Of a DNA stretch of 64,000 nt, positions 16,644-24,950 are shown one piece after another. How positions within the stretch are numbered: the stretch's first letter is position 1; the number at the start of each line of letters is the position of its first letter. Made by a program: the position numbers and the translations under genes. Origin of the DNA: Oceanobacillus halotolerans. GTDB lineage: Bacteria > Bacillota > Bacilli > Bacillales > Amphibacillaceae. Location of the stretch: the NCBI RefSeq assembly GCF_010993955.1, contig NZ_WIXL01000011.1:40109-104108 (forward strand), given 5' to 3'. A model generated the notes under the pieces. It saw nothing but the letters and a program-made list of their open reading frames with translations, was not told the DNA's origin and searched no databases.

Positions 16644-17275
16644 CCTTTTACTGGTTTCTTAATCGTCCATTTACAACAATGATCTCCATTTGTAATACAA
16701 GAGTGGGAGATAACTTCACTCGTTGAAAAGATTTGCTCAAAAATAGATTTCTCATTACTGCACATTTGTTTATAGCATGAAGCAATATTGGCGATTGGAC
16801 AATTATAATGTTTCATTTCATAATCGCCTGCTTCGTTTTTTTTCAACTCAACCATATACCCTTTTTTATCTTGTATTTTGGCAACGGTAGCAACTTTCTC
16901 TTCAAAATCATTCGAATGAATTTTTTGTTCTAAGTCTTTTCTTTCTCGCTCCATCCGCTTGGACAATAACTTTGTAACAGCTTGTTTTCCTTCTAATTCT
17001 TCTAAATCACGCAATAATTCCAGTGGTAATTTTTCATATTGATTTGGAAACGTATCATGTCCCTTTTTTGTTAAGGAATAAGTGTGATATGGGCGGCCCA
17101 ATTGCTGTTTTCTTTTTTCAACATTAATTAATCCTTGTTGCTCCAATTCATGAAGGTGTTTACGAACAGCAATTTCCGATATAGTAAAATAAGCCATTAT
17201 TTCTTCTATTTTTAATTCATTATCCTTCTTAAGGATATTCAGTAATTTTTGCTTTGTTTGGGATCTTTTCTTCAC
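16640..17275 (-). CDS. SufR-like winged-helix regulator with C-terminal Cys cluster
   Basis: A 211-residue regulator of the COG2345 (SufR/ArsR-like) type: winged helix at 1-75 (EIMAYFTISEIAVRKHLHEL and GRPYHTYSLTKKG), a coiled middle, and a C-terminal Cys cluster (YNCPIANIASC, QMCSNE, SHSCITNGDHCCKW). Cyanobacterial SufR binds an Fe-S cluster with such residues and represses suf genes. Here a role in sensing Fe-S status is inference. It precedes and overlaps yutF and follows yutE by about 15 bp, so the three genes form one unit. The sufCDSUB operon is 11 kb away. Confidence 0.78.
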   Translation of the reverse strand: MKKRSQTKQKLLNILKKDNELKIEEIMAYFTISEIAVRKHLHELEQQGLINVEKRKQQLGRPYHTYSLTKKGHDTFPNQYEKLPLELLRDLEELEGKQAVTKLLSKRMERERKDLEQKIHSNDFEEKVATVAKIQDKKGYMVELKKNEAGDYEMKHYNCPIANIASCYKQMCSNEKSIFEQIFSTSEVISHSCITNGDHCCKWTIKKPVKG

Positions 17276-17290
17276 GACTCATCACCTTCA

Positions 17291-17728
17291 TTATTCTTTT
17301 GAAAATGCATTTGCTACGCCTAATTCATTATCTAAGTAGGTTCTAATATGGTTACTGAATTGATCAAATTTCTGTTTATAGTTTAGAAAACTGGATAATA
17401 AAGTATCATGATCAATTGCTAAATAATTTTTTATAATTTGATGACGTAATTGAATGAGTACTCTGTACGCTTCTTTATCATCTATTGGCAATACTTTTTC
17501 ATCAATCAATATATCAATAATATCATCAAAGCTACCTGGATCACGCATAATAAATCCATCTATCATCATATTGCCAACATCTAATGTAGATTCTGCTACC
17601 ATATGTACCATTCGTTCTAATCCTAGCCTTTGCACATAGGAATCAAAAGATTGCGTTTCAACCTCTTCTAATAAGGAATCCATATAGTTTAACGTTTCTT
17701 CTATTTTTTTTCGATCCACAAAATACAT
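17291..17728 (-). CDS. yutE: YutE, HepT-like DUF86 protein
   Basis: A 145-residue all-helical DUF86 protein. HepT toxins of this fold carry RX4-6H with a nearby Tyr; here the segment reads LRHQIIKNYLAID, so the usual His position holds Lys and a His follows the Arg directly. No MntA-type nucleotidyltransferase antitoxin gene is adjacent. I therefore read it as a housekeeping YutE rather than a toxin. It starts at MYFVDRKKIEETL and is first in the yutE-regulator-yutF unit. Confidence 0.8.
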   Translation of the reverse strand: MYFVDRKKIEETLNYMDSLLEEVETQSFDSYVQRLGLERMVHMVAESTLDVGNMMIDGFIMRDPGSFDDIIDILIDEKVLPIDDKEAYRVLIQLRHQIIKNYLAIDHDTLLSSFLNYKQKFDQFSNHIRTYLDNELGVANAFSKE

Positions 17729-17835
17729 GTTATACCCCCCATGCCTACTATTACTATCATATCATATGTCAGATGAATAATTGAGTAAAACATGATATAG
17801 TTAAGGAAATGTTAAAAGTTTGGAGGAGTTGGAAT

Positions 17836-18102
17836 ATGAGAAATCAATTCGAACTTATAAGAGATGAAACGGTAACGAAAAAGGTGCGCTATGTTAGTTT
17901 TATGGGTAACTTCAAACGGTATGATTTTGCCTTTATGGAAAGTGAAGATCCTGACAAAACGGCAATTATTGATTTAACTACCAAACGATATGCGGTATTA
18001 GGCAAAAATGATTTATCAGAAGGTATATCTATTGCACACACATTTCAGTTATCTGAAATGGAGGCGGACGAAGTTAGGAAATTTTTGGAGGGCGTTTTAT
18101 AA
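17836..18102 (+). CDS. Small conserved protein, probably DUF3055 family
   Basis: An 88-residue soluble protein: RYDFAFMESEDPDKTAIIDL, KRYAVLGKNDLSEGI and a C-terminal helix EMEADEVRKFLEGVL. I associate this with DUF3055, of unknown function, tentatively. Start chosen at MRNQFELI because GGAGGAG lies 9 bp upstream; the frame is open nine codons further without a ribosome site. Divergent from yutE, with its own terminator. Confidence 0.72.
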   Translation: MRNQFELIRDETVTKKVRYVSFMGNFKRYDFAFMESEDPDKTAIIDLTTKRYAVLGKNDLSEGISIAHTFQLSEMEADEVRKFLEGVL

Positions 18103-18116
18103 CTATACATACTAAT

Positions 18117-18150
18117 GCCATTCGTGAAATCAAATCACAAATGGCTTTTT
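18117..18150 (+). terminator. Intrinsic terminator of the DUF3055-like gene
   Basis: GCCATT-C-GTG pairs with CAC-A-AATGGC and is followed by TTTTTT. Confidence 0.8.
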
Positions 18151-18312
18151 TGGCTAATCTTCTATACTCCATCCTTTAATATTATCAAAAAATAAAACCA
18201 TTTTTTCAATTTTTATTAGGATCAAACATTACATCACAAAGGGATAGTTAAAAATTCCCACGATTGATGCACCTTTTTTCGTTAAACCTAAAAACGAAGA
18301 AAGGGTGATAAC

Positions 18313-18600
18313 ATGAGTAGAAAAGATGAAAAAAGGTTTTCCGATTTTTCGAATGTAAATAATGTCAGAAATAATTTAATACCAGAAGAATTTCCTGAAG
18401 GTTCTTTTGGTTCTTCTATAAATAAAGATGAACCCGTATATGGAAAGTCAACACCATGGGGAAAAGGGCAACAACGTCAAAGTGCTTTTGTCTTTCCATA
18501 CAAAGAATTGCATGAAGATTTACCTCGACAAGTTCCTGGTTCACATGTGATTCATGACGAACCTGATGATGTACACCCTCAACAAGAAGATGATCAGTAG
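18313..18600 (+). CDS. Small conserved hydrophilic protein, unknown
   Basis: I do not recognise a named family for this 95-residue protein. It is hydrophilic, with few aliphatic residues, and carries IPEEFPEGSFGSSINKDEP, KSTPWGKGQQRQSAF and DLPRQVPGSH, so it is probably largely unfolded. An AAAGGGTGATAAC ribosome site precedes the ATG. It sits between a DUF3055-like gene and yutD. Small hydrophilic proteins in this neighbourhood could be spore components, but nothing in the sequence proves it. Confidence 0.65.
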   Translation: MSRKDEKRFSDFSNVNNVRNNLIPEEFPEGSFGSSINKDEPVYGKSTPWGKGQQRQSAFVFPYKELHEDLPRQVPGSHVIHDEPDDVHPQQEDDQ

Positions 18601-18625
18601 TTCTTTAGTAACTACTGATCATTTT
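18591..18625 (+). terminator. Intrinsic terminator overlapping the stop codon
   Basis: TGATCAGTAGTT pairs perfectly with AACTACTGATCA, followed by TTTTATC. The 5' arm includes the TAG stop codon of the preceding gene; it also lies at the 3' end of convergent yutD. Confidence 0.8.
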
Positions 18626-18626
18626 A

Positions 18627-18902
18627 TCATTTATCGACTTTTTTTAAGACAAAATAGGCACAACCAAAATTACAGTATTCATATAAGTAATCCTCTAATG
18701 TGCTTATTTTTGTATCAAACGAGGCCTTACTGTTGTTATCATCATAAAACCCTTTCAAGCGTAGCTGCTCATATCCCCAATCACCTACAATATAATCATA
18801 CTTTGCAAGTATATCTGAATAACGTTCTTTCAATGTTTCCATTTGAAAGCCGTTCCTATTATTTTCAATTATTTCATACTTTTTCCCTTGTATTTCAACC
18901 AC
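18627..18902 (-). CDS. yutD: YutD family protein (DUF1027)
   Basis: A 91-residue cytosolic protein with the diagnostic core RYSDILAKYDYIVGDWGYEQ, LRLKGFYDD and DYLYEYCNFGCAYFVLKK, which matches YutD/DUF1027. Function is unknown. Two Cys residues, Cys-x-x-x-Cys spaced, in the core are conserved in what I recall of the family. ATG start. Convergent with the preceding gene and divergent from the YhcN/YlaJ-type lipoprotein gene. Confidence 0.88.
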   Translation of the reverse strand: MVEIQGKKYEIIENNRNGFQMETLKERYSDILAKYDYIVGDWGYEQLRLKGFYDDNNSKASFDTKISTLEDYLYEYCNFGCAYFVLKKVDK

Positions 18903-19045
18903 TACTCCTCACCCCTTTATGCCTAGTTATAGTCTACCATACAAAAGACTATCCATGAAACGGATATTTATTGCATGAATTTCACTACTATACAACAAAC
19001 TAAAACCAATAGGGAAAAATAAATCAAGAACAAGGAGGGAGAACG

Positions 19046-19624
19046 TTGCCTTTAAAGATCATTTATGGACTTTTGACCATAAGCTTACTAAGTTTAACAG
19101 CTTGTGGTGGGACCAATAATGCAAATGAAGACCCTGCCGATGTTGGTGATAATCTTGGCTCCAATCAAGACTATACGAATCAGAATACAACAAGTAATGA
19201 AGAGCTACATGACAAAATCGGCTATGTGCAATATACAAGAGAAGAATTAGAAAATGATCAAGAGCAAAATCGTGAAATCACGATGGATCGCAACGCAATG
19301 GCTAACATCATTACCCGTAATGTTTTACGTAGTGACGGGTTTGATGAAGTCGCTACATTAGTAACAGATGAAGAAGTGCTTATTGCGTATCGTAAGGATG
19401 ACGAAGCTGATGCAGAGAATGTAGCAGATATTGCTAAAAAAACAGCGATGTCGATGATGCCAAGATATTTTGAAATATACGTTTCTGACAATGAAACGTT
19501 AATGAAGGATATACACAGCTTACACAATTCTTCATTAGAAGATCCAGATGACTATGAAAACACCATTAATTCCATTATTGATGAAATGAAAGAATCACCA
19601 CAAGGTAAAGAGAATAGAGACTAG
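19046..19624 (+). CDS. yutC: YhcN/YlaJ-type sporulation lipoprotein (YutC)
   Basis: A 192-residue lipoprotein: signal sequence with lipobox LTAC (Cys20), then an acidic Asn/Asp/Glu-rich stretch, then the YhcN/YlaJ domain with RNVLRSDGFDEVATLVTDEEVLIAYR. Members of this family are made in sporulation and localise to the forespore or inner spore membrane. TTG start after AAGGAGGGAGAACG. The position next to yutD and lytH matches B. subtilis, except that lipA, which lies between them there, is absent here. Confidence 0.78.
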   Translation: MPLKIIYGLLTISLLSLTACGGTNNANEDPADVGDNLGSNQDYTNQNTTSNEELHDKIGYVQYTREELENDQEQNREITMDRNAMANIITRNVLRSDGFDEVATLVTDEEVLIAYRKDDEADAENVADIAKKTAMSMMPRYFEIYVSDNETLMKDIHSLHNSSLEDPDDYENTINSIIDEMKESPQGKENRD

Positions 19625-19657
19625 GTATCAGGTCTCCCTGTTTAAAGCTAGAACGAA

Positions 19658-19686
19658 GGACTAACATAGATTATCTATGTTAGTCC
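19658..19686 (+). terminator. Hairpin downstream of yutC
   Basis: GGACTAACATAGA pairs perfectly with TCTATGTTAGTCC over a 3-base loop. The T-rich tail is weak (GCTTCCTT), so it may act as an mRNA-end stabiliser as much as a terminator. Confidence 0.6.
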
Positions 19687-19778
19687 GCTTCCTTATGTTA
19701 CCATTATATTCTCCTTAAAATGAGAAACCGTATAAATAGTATCACTTAGATGTACTTTTTAAGGTAAGAGGTGAAATC

Positions 19779-20774
19779 ATGCTCTTGAAACGTACAATGA
19801 TTGTACTTAGTATAGTGTTGATTTGTCTAACAGGATATAGTCAACATTCCATCAACGCAGAAGAAAATAATAAAGAGGAGAAGGAAGAGAATATATATGA
19901 TGAACGAATGGCTTTATATAAAAAGACAGAAGCCCTGACACAAATTCCTTGGTACTATTTAGCCGCCATTGATCAATATGAACGAAACACACAGGAAGAT
20001 GCAAGTGATGATGATATTGTTTCCATAACCCTTCCTTCCGAGTTGTGGTTCGGATCTGGTAATGTTACAAATATTACAAATGATGAATTGATAACGTTGT
20101 TTAATGGGAAAGGGAAAGATGGTAACGGGGATAAACATGCTGACCCAAATGATCCAGAAGATGTTCTGTATACGGTTGCAATGATGTTAAAGGAATATGG
20201 ACCTACCGAAGCTGATATAAGAATTGCTTTGTGGAACTACTACAAGCGTGATCTTACTGTCCAAACCATTAAAAACACCGCCAAAGTATTTAAGGAATTT
20301 CAAGAAATTGAATTAACTGACCGCGATTTCCCTGTTTCAATTGGATACAATTATACGTACCACAACACATGGGGAGATAGACGAGGCTTTGGTGGTGCAA
20401 GAATTCATGAAGGAACTGATATTTTTGCTGACTATGGCACACCTATTTTAGCAACTACCTATGGTGTCGTTGAGTTGAAAGGATGGAATCTTTATGGCGG
20501 TTGGCGAATAGGGATTCGTGATATCCACAATATTTATCACTATTATGGTCATATGAGTGGGTATGAAGATGGAATTGAAGTTGGGGATATTGTAAAACCT
20601 GGGGATGTTTTAGGAAGTGTTGGTTCTACAGGATATGGGCCACCTGGAACATCTGGTAAATTCCCACCACATCTCCATTATGGTATGTATCGTGATACTG
20701 GTGACTCAGAATTCTCCTTTGATCCATACCCATATTTGCAGAAATGGGAGCGGATCGCTAAGGATAAACGATAA
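19779..20774 (+). CDS. lytH: LytH, sporulation L-Ala-D-Glu endopeptidase (M23)
   Basis: A 331-residue exported peptidase that in B. subtilis trims cortex side chains to single L-Ala late in sporulation. Seen: N-terminal signal segment (about 5-27), a lysozyme-like helical region with IPWYYLAAIDQYERNTQ, and the C-terminal LytM/M23 zinc peptidase: HEGTDIFADYGTPI (zinc His and Asp), then HYYGHMSG and the final HLHYGMY. GTAAGAGGTGAAATC precedes the ATG. Sigma-K control is expected from the family; no convincing sigma-K box was identified. Confidence 0.9.
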   Translation: MLLKRTMIVLSIVLICLTGYSQHSINAEENNKEEKEENIYDERMALYKKTEALTQIPWYYLAAIDQYERNTQEDASDDDIVSITLPSELWFGSGNVTNITNDELITLFNGKGKDGNGDKHADPNDPEDVLYTVAMMLKEYGPTEADIRIALWNYYKRDLTVQTIKNTAKVFKEFQEIELTDRDFPVSIGYNYTYHNTWGDRRGFGGARIHEGTDIFADYGTPILATTYGVVELKGWNLYGGWRIGIRDIHNIYHYYGHMSGYEDGIEVGDIVKPGDVLGSVGSTGYGPPGTSGKFPPHLHYGMYRDTGDSEFSFDPYPYLQKWERIAKDKR

Positions 20775-20834
20775 TGGTAATGGAGTTTATCGACTCACAA
20801 GACATGCTTGTCCCGATATTGTTAATGCAAGATA

Positions 20835-20870
20835 AAGAAGAGCCGCTACCAGACGGTAATGGCTCTTCTT
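20835..20870. terminator. Terminator between lytH and the metS-like gene
   Basis: AAGAAGAGCC pairs with GGCTCTTCTT over a 16-base loop. It serves lytH and the convergent transporter operon. Confidence 0.75.
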
Positions 20871-20875
20871 AAATG

Positions 20876-20977
20876 TTATTGTTTTGCTTTTTTTACAGCA
20901 TAGGTGATACTAGCTGCTAAACCTCCCCAAATAATGACCATACCAAGAATCATCACAAATATCGCACTTCCACTCAT
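20876..20977 (-). CDS. MetS-like small subunit of NSS transporter
   Basis: A 33-residue reading frame too short for usual gene finders. The protein is a single membrane helix (FVMILGMVIIWGGLAASITY) with a basic Lys-Lys-Ala-Lys-Gln end. In Corynebacterium the MetPS methionine/alanine importer pairs an NSS permease with just such a short subunit. The ATG overlaps the TAA stop of the permease gene (TAATG), and GGAGG lies 8 bp before it, inside the permease's last codons. Coding status is well supported by position, ribosome site and sequence character; function follows the family. Confidence 0.8.
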   Translation of the reverse strand: MSGSAIFVMILGMVIIWGGLAASITYAVKKAKQ

Positions 20978-22509
20978 TATTTAACCTCCTTCGTTTCGGA
21001 TTGTTCTGTTGAATCAGGTGATTCTTTCCATTTTGTCAAAGCCATCACAATACCAATGACTAATGCACCTAATGCAACAAACCATCCACCGTATAAAATG
21101 AAAGCATCTGCATAACCTTCATAGTTCCCAGTAGGAGTATCGAACTGACGTAATAAGTTTTGTCTAAATAAGTCAAACATCATATAACCAAGTACGATAG
21201 GTGTTATAACACTTAAACTAAATGTCCACCAAGAACCTAACCTAATGTCTGAAATATCATCTGCATGTGTTTTCAATTCTTTCAACTTACGGAATACCCA
21301 TGCAATTAGAATTACTTCAATTAAACCAAGTAACGCAACACCAAATTGGTTAATAAAGTAATCGGCAGCATCTAGGAAATATAATCCACCCTGTGTTGCA
21401 TAAAGCAGGGATATAATAGCTGCTAGGCCGCCACCAAAAACAACAGCTTTTGTACGTGAAATCTTAAATTTATCAACCAAACCAGAAATGTATGTTTCCG
21501 AAATAGATATTAGTGACGATAAACCTGCTAGCACTAGTGATGCAAAGAATAAAAACCCAAACAAACCATTGAGCCCTGGTAATGTATTAATGATTTCCGG
21601 GAACACCACAAATGCTAAACCAACTCCACCTGTAACAACATCTGAAACAGCAACATCTGCTTGTGCAGCCATAAACCCTAATACACCAAATACACCAATA
21701 CCTGCTAGTAATTCGAAACTGGAATTACCAAAACCTACGATAAAGGCGTTGTTCGTAATGTCTGTCTTCTTTGGTAAATAACTAGAATACGTAACCATAA
21801 TAGCAAAAGCAATTGACAAACTAAAGAAGATCTGACCATACGCTGCCACCCAAACATCAGCAGATAAAATAGAACTAAAGTCTGGTGCAAAGAATGCCTC
21901 TAACCCTTGAGCTGCCCCAGGTAACGTCACAGCACGTATAACAATAATGAGAAATACCACTACTAAGGTAGGAATGAAAATGCGATTCGCAATTTCAATA
22001 CCTTTTTTAACACCCTTAAACAAAACACCTAATACAATAAACCATACAATAATTAAAGGAATGAGTACTCCAGGAACAAAGCTACCTACTTGCCCTTCTG
22101 CCTCTGCAATGTTTATATGTCCATAAAAGAATGATTCTGTGTCAGCACCCCAATTTAGGTTAAACGAAAAGACGGAGTATGACATTGCCCAGGCAATAAT
22201 TGTGGCATAATATGTCGAAATGACGAAAGCAACTAATACCTGCCACCAACCAATAAACTCAGATCCCTTATTAATTTTCTTATACGTTAATGGTGCGGAG
22301 CCACGATATTTATGCCCCATCGTAAATTCTAGGATTAGGATTGGAATCCCCGCAGTGAGTAACGCAAATAAGTATGGAATAAAGAATGCACCACCACCAT
22401 TGGCGTACGCTTCTGCAGGGAATCGCCATATATTCCCTAAACCTACTGCAGATCCTACAGCTGCCAAAATAAATCCTGCACGTGTTCCCCATTGTGAACG
22501 AGTTTCCAT
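20977..22509 (-). CDS. Na+-dependent NSS-family amino-acid transporter (MetP-like)
   Basis: A 510-residue membrane protein with 11-12 predicted spans, a neurotransmitter:sodium symporter. TM1 carries GSAVGLGNIWRFPAEAYANG with the Na1/Na2 and substrate contacts of the family; LVLAGLSSLISISETYISGL holds the Na2-site residues. It imports a neutral amino acid with Na+. Methionine/alanine specificity is inferred only from the tiny subunit gene that overlaps its 3' end. ATG start after AAAGGGAGG. No riboswitch or T-box was seen in its leader. Confidence 0.88.
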   Translation of the reverse strand: METRSQWGTRAGFILAAVGSAVGLGNIWRFPAEAYANGGGAFFIPYLFALLTAGIPILILEFTMGHKYRGSAPLTYKKINKGSEFIGWWQVLVAFVISTYYATIIAWAMSYSVFSFNLNWGADTESFFYGHINIAEAEGQVGSFVPGVLIPLIIVWFIVLGVLFKGVKKGIEIANRIFIPTLVVVFLIIVIRAVTLPGAAQGLEAFFAPDFSSILSADVWVAAYGQIFFSLSIAFAIMVTYSSYLPKKTDITNNAFIVGFGNSSFELLAGIGVFGVLGFMAAQADVAVSDVVTGGVGLAFVVFPEIINTLPGLNGLFGFLFFASLVLAGLSSLISISETYISGLVDKFKISRTKAVVFGGGLAAIISLLYATQGGLYFLDAADYFINQFGVALLGLIEVILIAWVFRKLKELKTHADDISDIRLGSWWTFSLSVITPIVLGYMMFDLFRQNLLRQFDTPTGNYEGYADAFILYGGWFVALGALVIGIVMALTKWKESPDSTEQSETKEVK

Positions 22510-22768
22510 TTTGTATACCTCCCTTTCTTTTACTTATTACATTGTATTTTTAGTTCGTCCAATATAATAAGTATTGAATGTTTTAACTTTTACACCTTTT
22601 CAGATATTTATGACTGTATTATAACCATACTTTCGACTTATGTCAAAGTAATATTTAAATTTTCTATATTAATGTTATTTTCTGATATCCAATTCACTTC
22701 CATCTCCACCTAGTTCAAATGGTGAAAACCCATTCTCCCACAGATGTGAGAGAATAGGCTCCATATAT

Positions 22769-23560
22769 TTATTCTTCTTCTTCATCACCAAATGAATCTC
22801 TTGGAACCGCAATAGATGGTCCATCACTACCACCATGGCTAAAGAACTCTGGTACATCACCCATAATCACACGTGAATCAATAAATACCTTTGTGCTTAC
22901 CTCTGCTGTAGATGTTGAGAACGGAATAACAATTTGTACACTCACATCCACAGGAATATATATTTCCATCAAAGCCGCATTAACACCAAATTCACTTACT
23001 TCATGAACAACATCTGATTGAATACTACCTACAATTTCAAAATGAACAGGGATTTTCGGCCCTAAGTTTGCTAAGATCGCGTTATTTGTTGCTTGACCAA
23101 TGGGAATTTCTATGACAGTAGGGTCGCGGTCTGCTAATTCGTCAGCACTATCTCCATATTCAATTGGATCTAAATCTGGATCATCTGTATCAATTGTTTC
23201 TCCTTTATTCATCCCATATAAAAAATATTCTGCACGATGTGTAGCAGTTCGTAATGCACGATTGACAGCAGCAGAATTCCAGCCTAATGTTGATACATGT
23301 CCATTACTATCTGTTTCCAAATCGATTAAATCTTCAAAACTCATATTTTCCGTCGATTTTACGGCAGCATTAATGGTTCTTGTAGCAAATTCAACAGTTT
23401 TTTCCTCTGCTATTGCCATTAGTGGTGGTTCAATTCCTTCATCAATGATACGTATACTAAAAAAAACAAGTGCAACAAACAAAACAAAGGTCGCCAATAA
23501 TAAGTATTTAGCTGGAGGTGGTGTTCGTTTATTCCTAAAACGGTTACGATGCCTCAACAT
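22769..23560 (-). CDS. yunB: Sporulation protein YunB
   Basis: A 263-residue protein with a basic N terminus and one hydrophobic segment (about 19-41), then an extracytoplasmic domain with FATRTINAAVKS, LGWNSAAVNRA, EIPIGQATNNAILANLGPKI and PFSTSTAEVSTKVFIDSRVIMG. This is the YunB family, required for sporulation in B. subtilis (mother-cell expressed). The ribosome site AAGGGGG lies inside the 3' arm of a very stable hairpin that directly precedes the ATG. An acidic tail ends it. Confidence 0.9.
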   Translation of the reverse strand: MLRHRNRFRNKRTPPPAKYLLLATFVLFVALVFFSIRIIDEGIEPPLMAIAEEKTVEFATRTINAAVKSTENMSFEDLIDLETDSNGHVSTLGWNSAAVNRALRTATHRAEYFLYGMNKGETIDTDDPDLDPIEYGDSADELADRDPTVIEIPIGQATNNAILANLGPKIPVHFEIVGSIQSDVVHEVSEFGVNAALMEIYIPVDVSVQIVIPFSTSTAEVSTKVFIDSRVIMGDVPEFFSHGGSDGPSIAVPRDSFGDEEEE

Positions 23561-23563
23561 AAA

Positions 23564-23603
23564 AACCCCCTTAGAACAATATTATGCTTGTTTTAAGAGG
23601 GTT
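23564..23603 (-). promoter_or_regulatory. Terminator-like hairpin that contains the yunB ribosome site
   Basis: On the minus strand the arms at 23588-23603 and 23564-23579 pair at 15 of 16 positions (one G-U, one mismatch) over an 8-base loop. The 3' arm includes the Shine-Dalgarno AAGGGGG and is followed by UUUUU running into the AUG. It can act as terminator for read-through from the HD-GYP gene and as a lid on yunB translation. Confidence 0.7.
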
Positions 23604-23608
23604 AGACT

Positions 23609-23774
23609 ATAAAGAGTAACTTCAATCAGTTGGATTTTCGATACAAATGATAGTGGTGACAATGCGACAGGACAAGGAAAGCTACGAAGCGATACGTCAC
23701 AAGAAACAAAAGTTGTTTTTCTTTTGCGAGGACACCCGGGTTTATGTCGACTTGCCCGTTACATGTGGGACAAT
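23609..23774 (+). repeat. Degenerate R1/R3 remnant
   Basis: Begins like R1 (AAAGAGTAACTTCAATCAGT) and ends like R1 (TGCCCGTTACATGTGGGACAA), but the middle lacks the G-rich hairpins and instead carries AGCTACGAAGCGATACGTC. It is probably an old R1 copy overwritten by other sequence. Confidence 0.45.
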
Positions 23775-24859
23775 TAGCTAACATGACATGCTGTTATTGT
23801 AATATTTAACACAGTAGCTAAATCTACTTCATAAGGATTGGAGACCATTTCACCATTTTCCTTTAAGATACGGATCACTGGTCTATCACCTATAAACTTA
23901 TTTTGTTTGGCAACTACACCATTTCGGCCATCACTTAGATCGACACTTAGCCCATTTGGATAAGCCGTTACACTGTTTTTAAATGCTTCAACCATTGATT
24001 TATCAAATAAATCAACAGCGCCTGCATATAAAATTTCTAATCCTTCATTTGGAAGCATCGCATCACGATAGATCCGATTACTGGTGACTGCATCAAACAC
24101 ATCTGCTACGCCAATTATCTTTCCATATCTATGTATTTCATCACCAACAAGTCCTCTTGGGTATCCTGATCCATCTAACCGTTCATGGTGCTGATATGCA
24201 CAATGTGCCACAACAGCAGACACTGTAGCTTGTTTACGCAGAAAATCAAATCCAAATTCGGTATGCTTTTTCATTATCTCAAATTCCTTATCAGTTAATT
24301 GATCGGGTTTTTGTAAGATTTCCTGATCTATAAAAATTTTGCCTACATCATGTAACATTGCACCAGTTCCAAGTTCCGTTAAATTTTTGTCTGTTAATTG
24401 TAGTTTCATTCCAATAGCAAGCGTGTAAAGAGTGACATTTAAAGAATGCTGGAAAATGTAGTCATCCGTCACAAAAATATCTGCTAATAACGATAGTGCT
24501 TCGTCATGGTGTTTTAATTCTTGCATTAAATGATCCACGACATTCGATAATGCTTCATTTTGCTTGTTTAGTATAAACGCACTTTCCATATAACCATTGT
24601 TCTTTAAATCATCAAACGTTTCTTTCAATACCTTTGTTGCTTCAACACGTAATTCATTCGGTATAGGGGAATGAATTTGTATATCTTCTGTATGTTTATC
24701 CTCTATGTATACATAGGTAATCCCTTGCTTTAGTAAGCGTTTAAGCATTCGTTCTGATAGGTTAACACCTTTTTGAATTAATACCTGGCCATTTCCATTG
24801 TAAATAGTTTGTCCTAATATAGATCCTGGTTCAATTGATCTTGTATGTACTAGTCTCAT
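23774..24859 (-). CDS. HD-GYP domain protein (c-di-GMP phosphodiesterase family)
   Basis: A 361-residue cytosolic protein with a short N-terminal domain and an HD-GYP domain at about 130-310. Seen: GAMLHDVGKIFIDQEIL (HD pair), KKHTEFGFDFLR, HCAYQHHERLDGSGYPRGL (the GYP signature) and VADVFDAVTSNR, so the metal ligands look complete. Members hydrolyse cyclic di-GMP. There is no receiver or membrane domain. Start set at MRLVHTRSIEPG because AAGGAGCG lies 5 bp upstream; 19 codons of open frame precede it. The C-terminal extension after residue 310 is unassigned. Confidence 0.88.
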   Translation of the reverse strand: MRLVHTRSIEPGSILGQTIYNGNGQVLIQKGVNLSERMLKRLLKQGITYVYIEDKHTEDIQIHSPIPNELRVEATKVLKETFDDLKNNGYMESAFILNKQNEALSNVVDHLMQELKHHDEALSLLADIFVTDDYIFQHSLNVTLYTLAIGMKLQLTDKNLTELGTGAMLHDVGKIFIDQEILQKPDQLTDKEFEIMKKHTEFGFDFLRKQATVSAVVAHCAYQHHERLDGSGYPRGLVGDEIHRYGKIIGVADVFDAVTSNRIYRDAMLPNEGLEILYAGAVDLFDKSMVEAFKNSVTAYPNGLSVDLSDGRNGVVAKQNKFIGDRPVIRILKENGEMVSNPYEVDLATVLNITITACHVS

Positions 24860-24950
24860 AAAGCGCTCCTTATAAGTAGTGTTTATTGGCAAATGTACTC
24901 TTATAAATAGTATCAAACTACTGAAAATATTGCCATCTATGTGAAAAGGA

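Noticed and set aside
17291..17728. Toxin-antitoxin system HepT/MntA
   Set aside because: No MntA-type partner gene nearby and the RX4-6H His is missing.
22510..22768. Searched for an S-box, T-box or lysine leader before the NSS transporter and in the yunB-NSS gap
   Set aside because: No conserved riboswitch or T-box sequence found; only a weak hairpin near 22720-22750.
23100..23612. A 170-codon plus-strand open frame over yunB
   Set aside because: Fully antisense to yunB, low-complexity Ser/Thr/Ile composition typical of reverse-frame translation.
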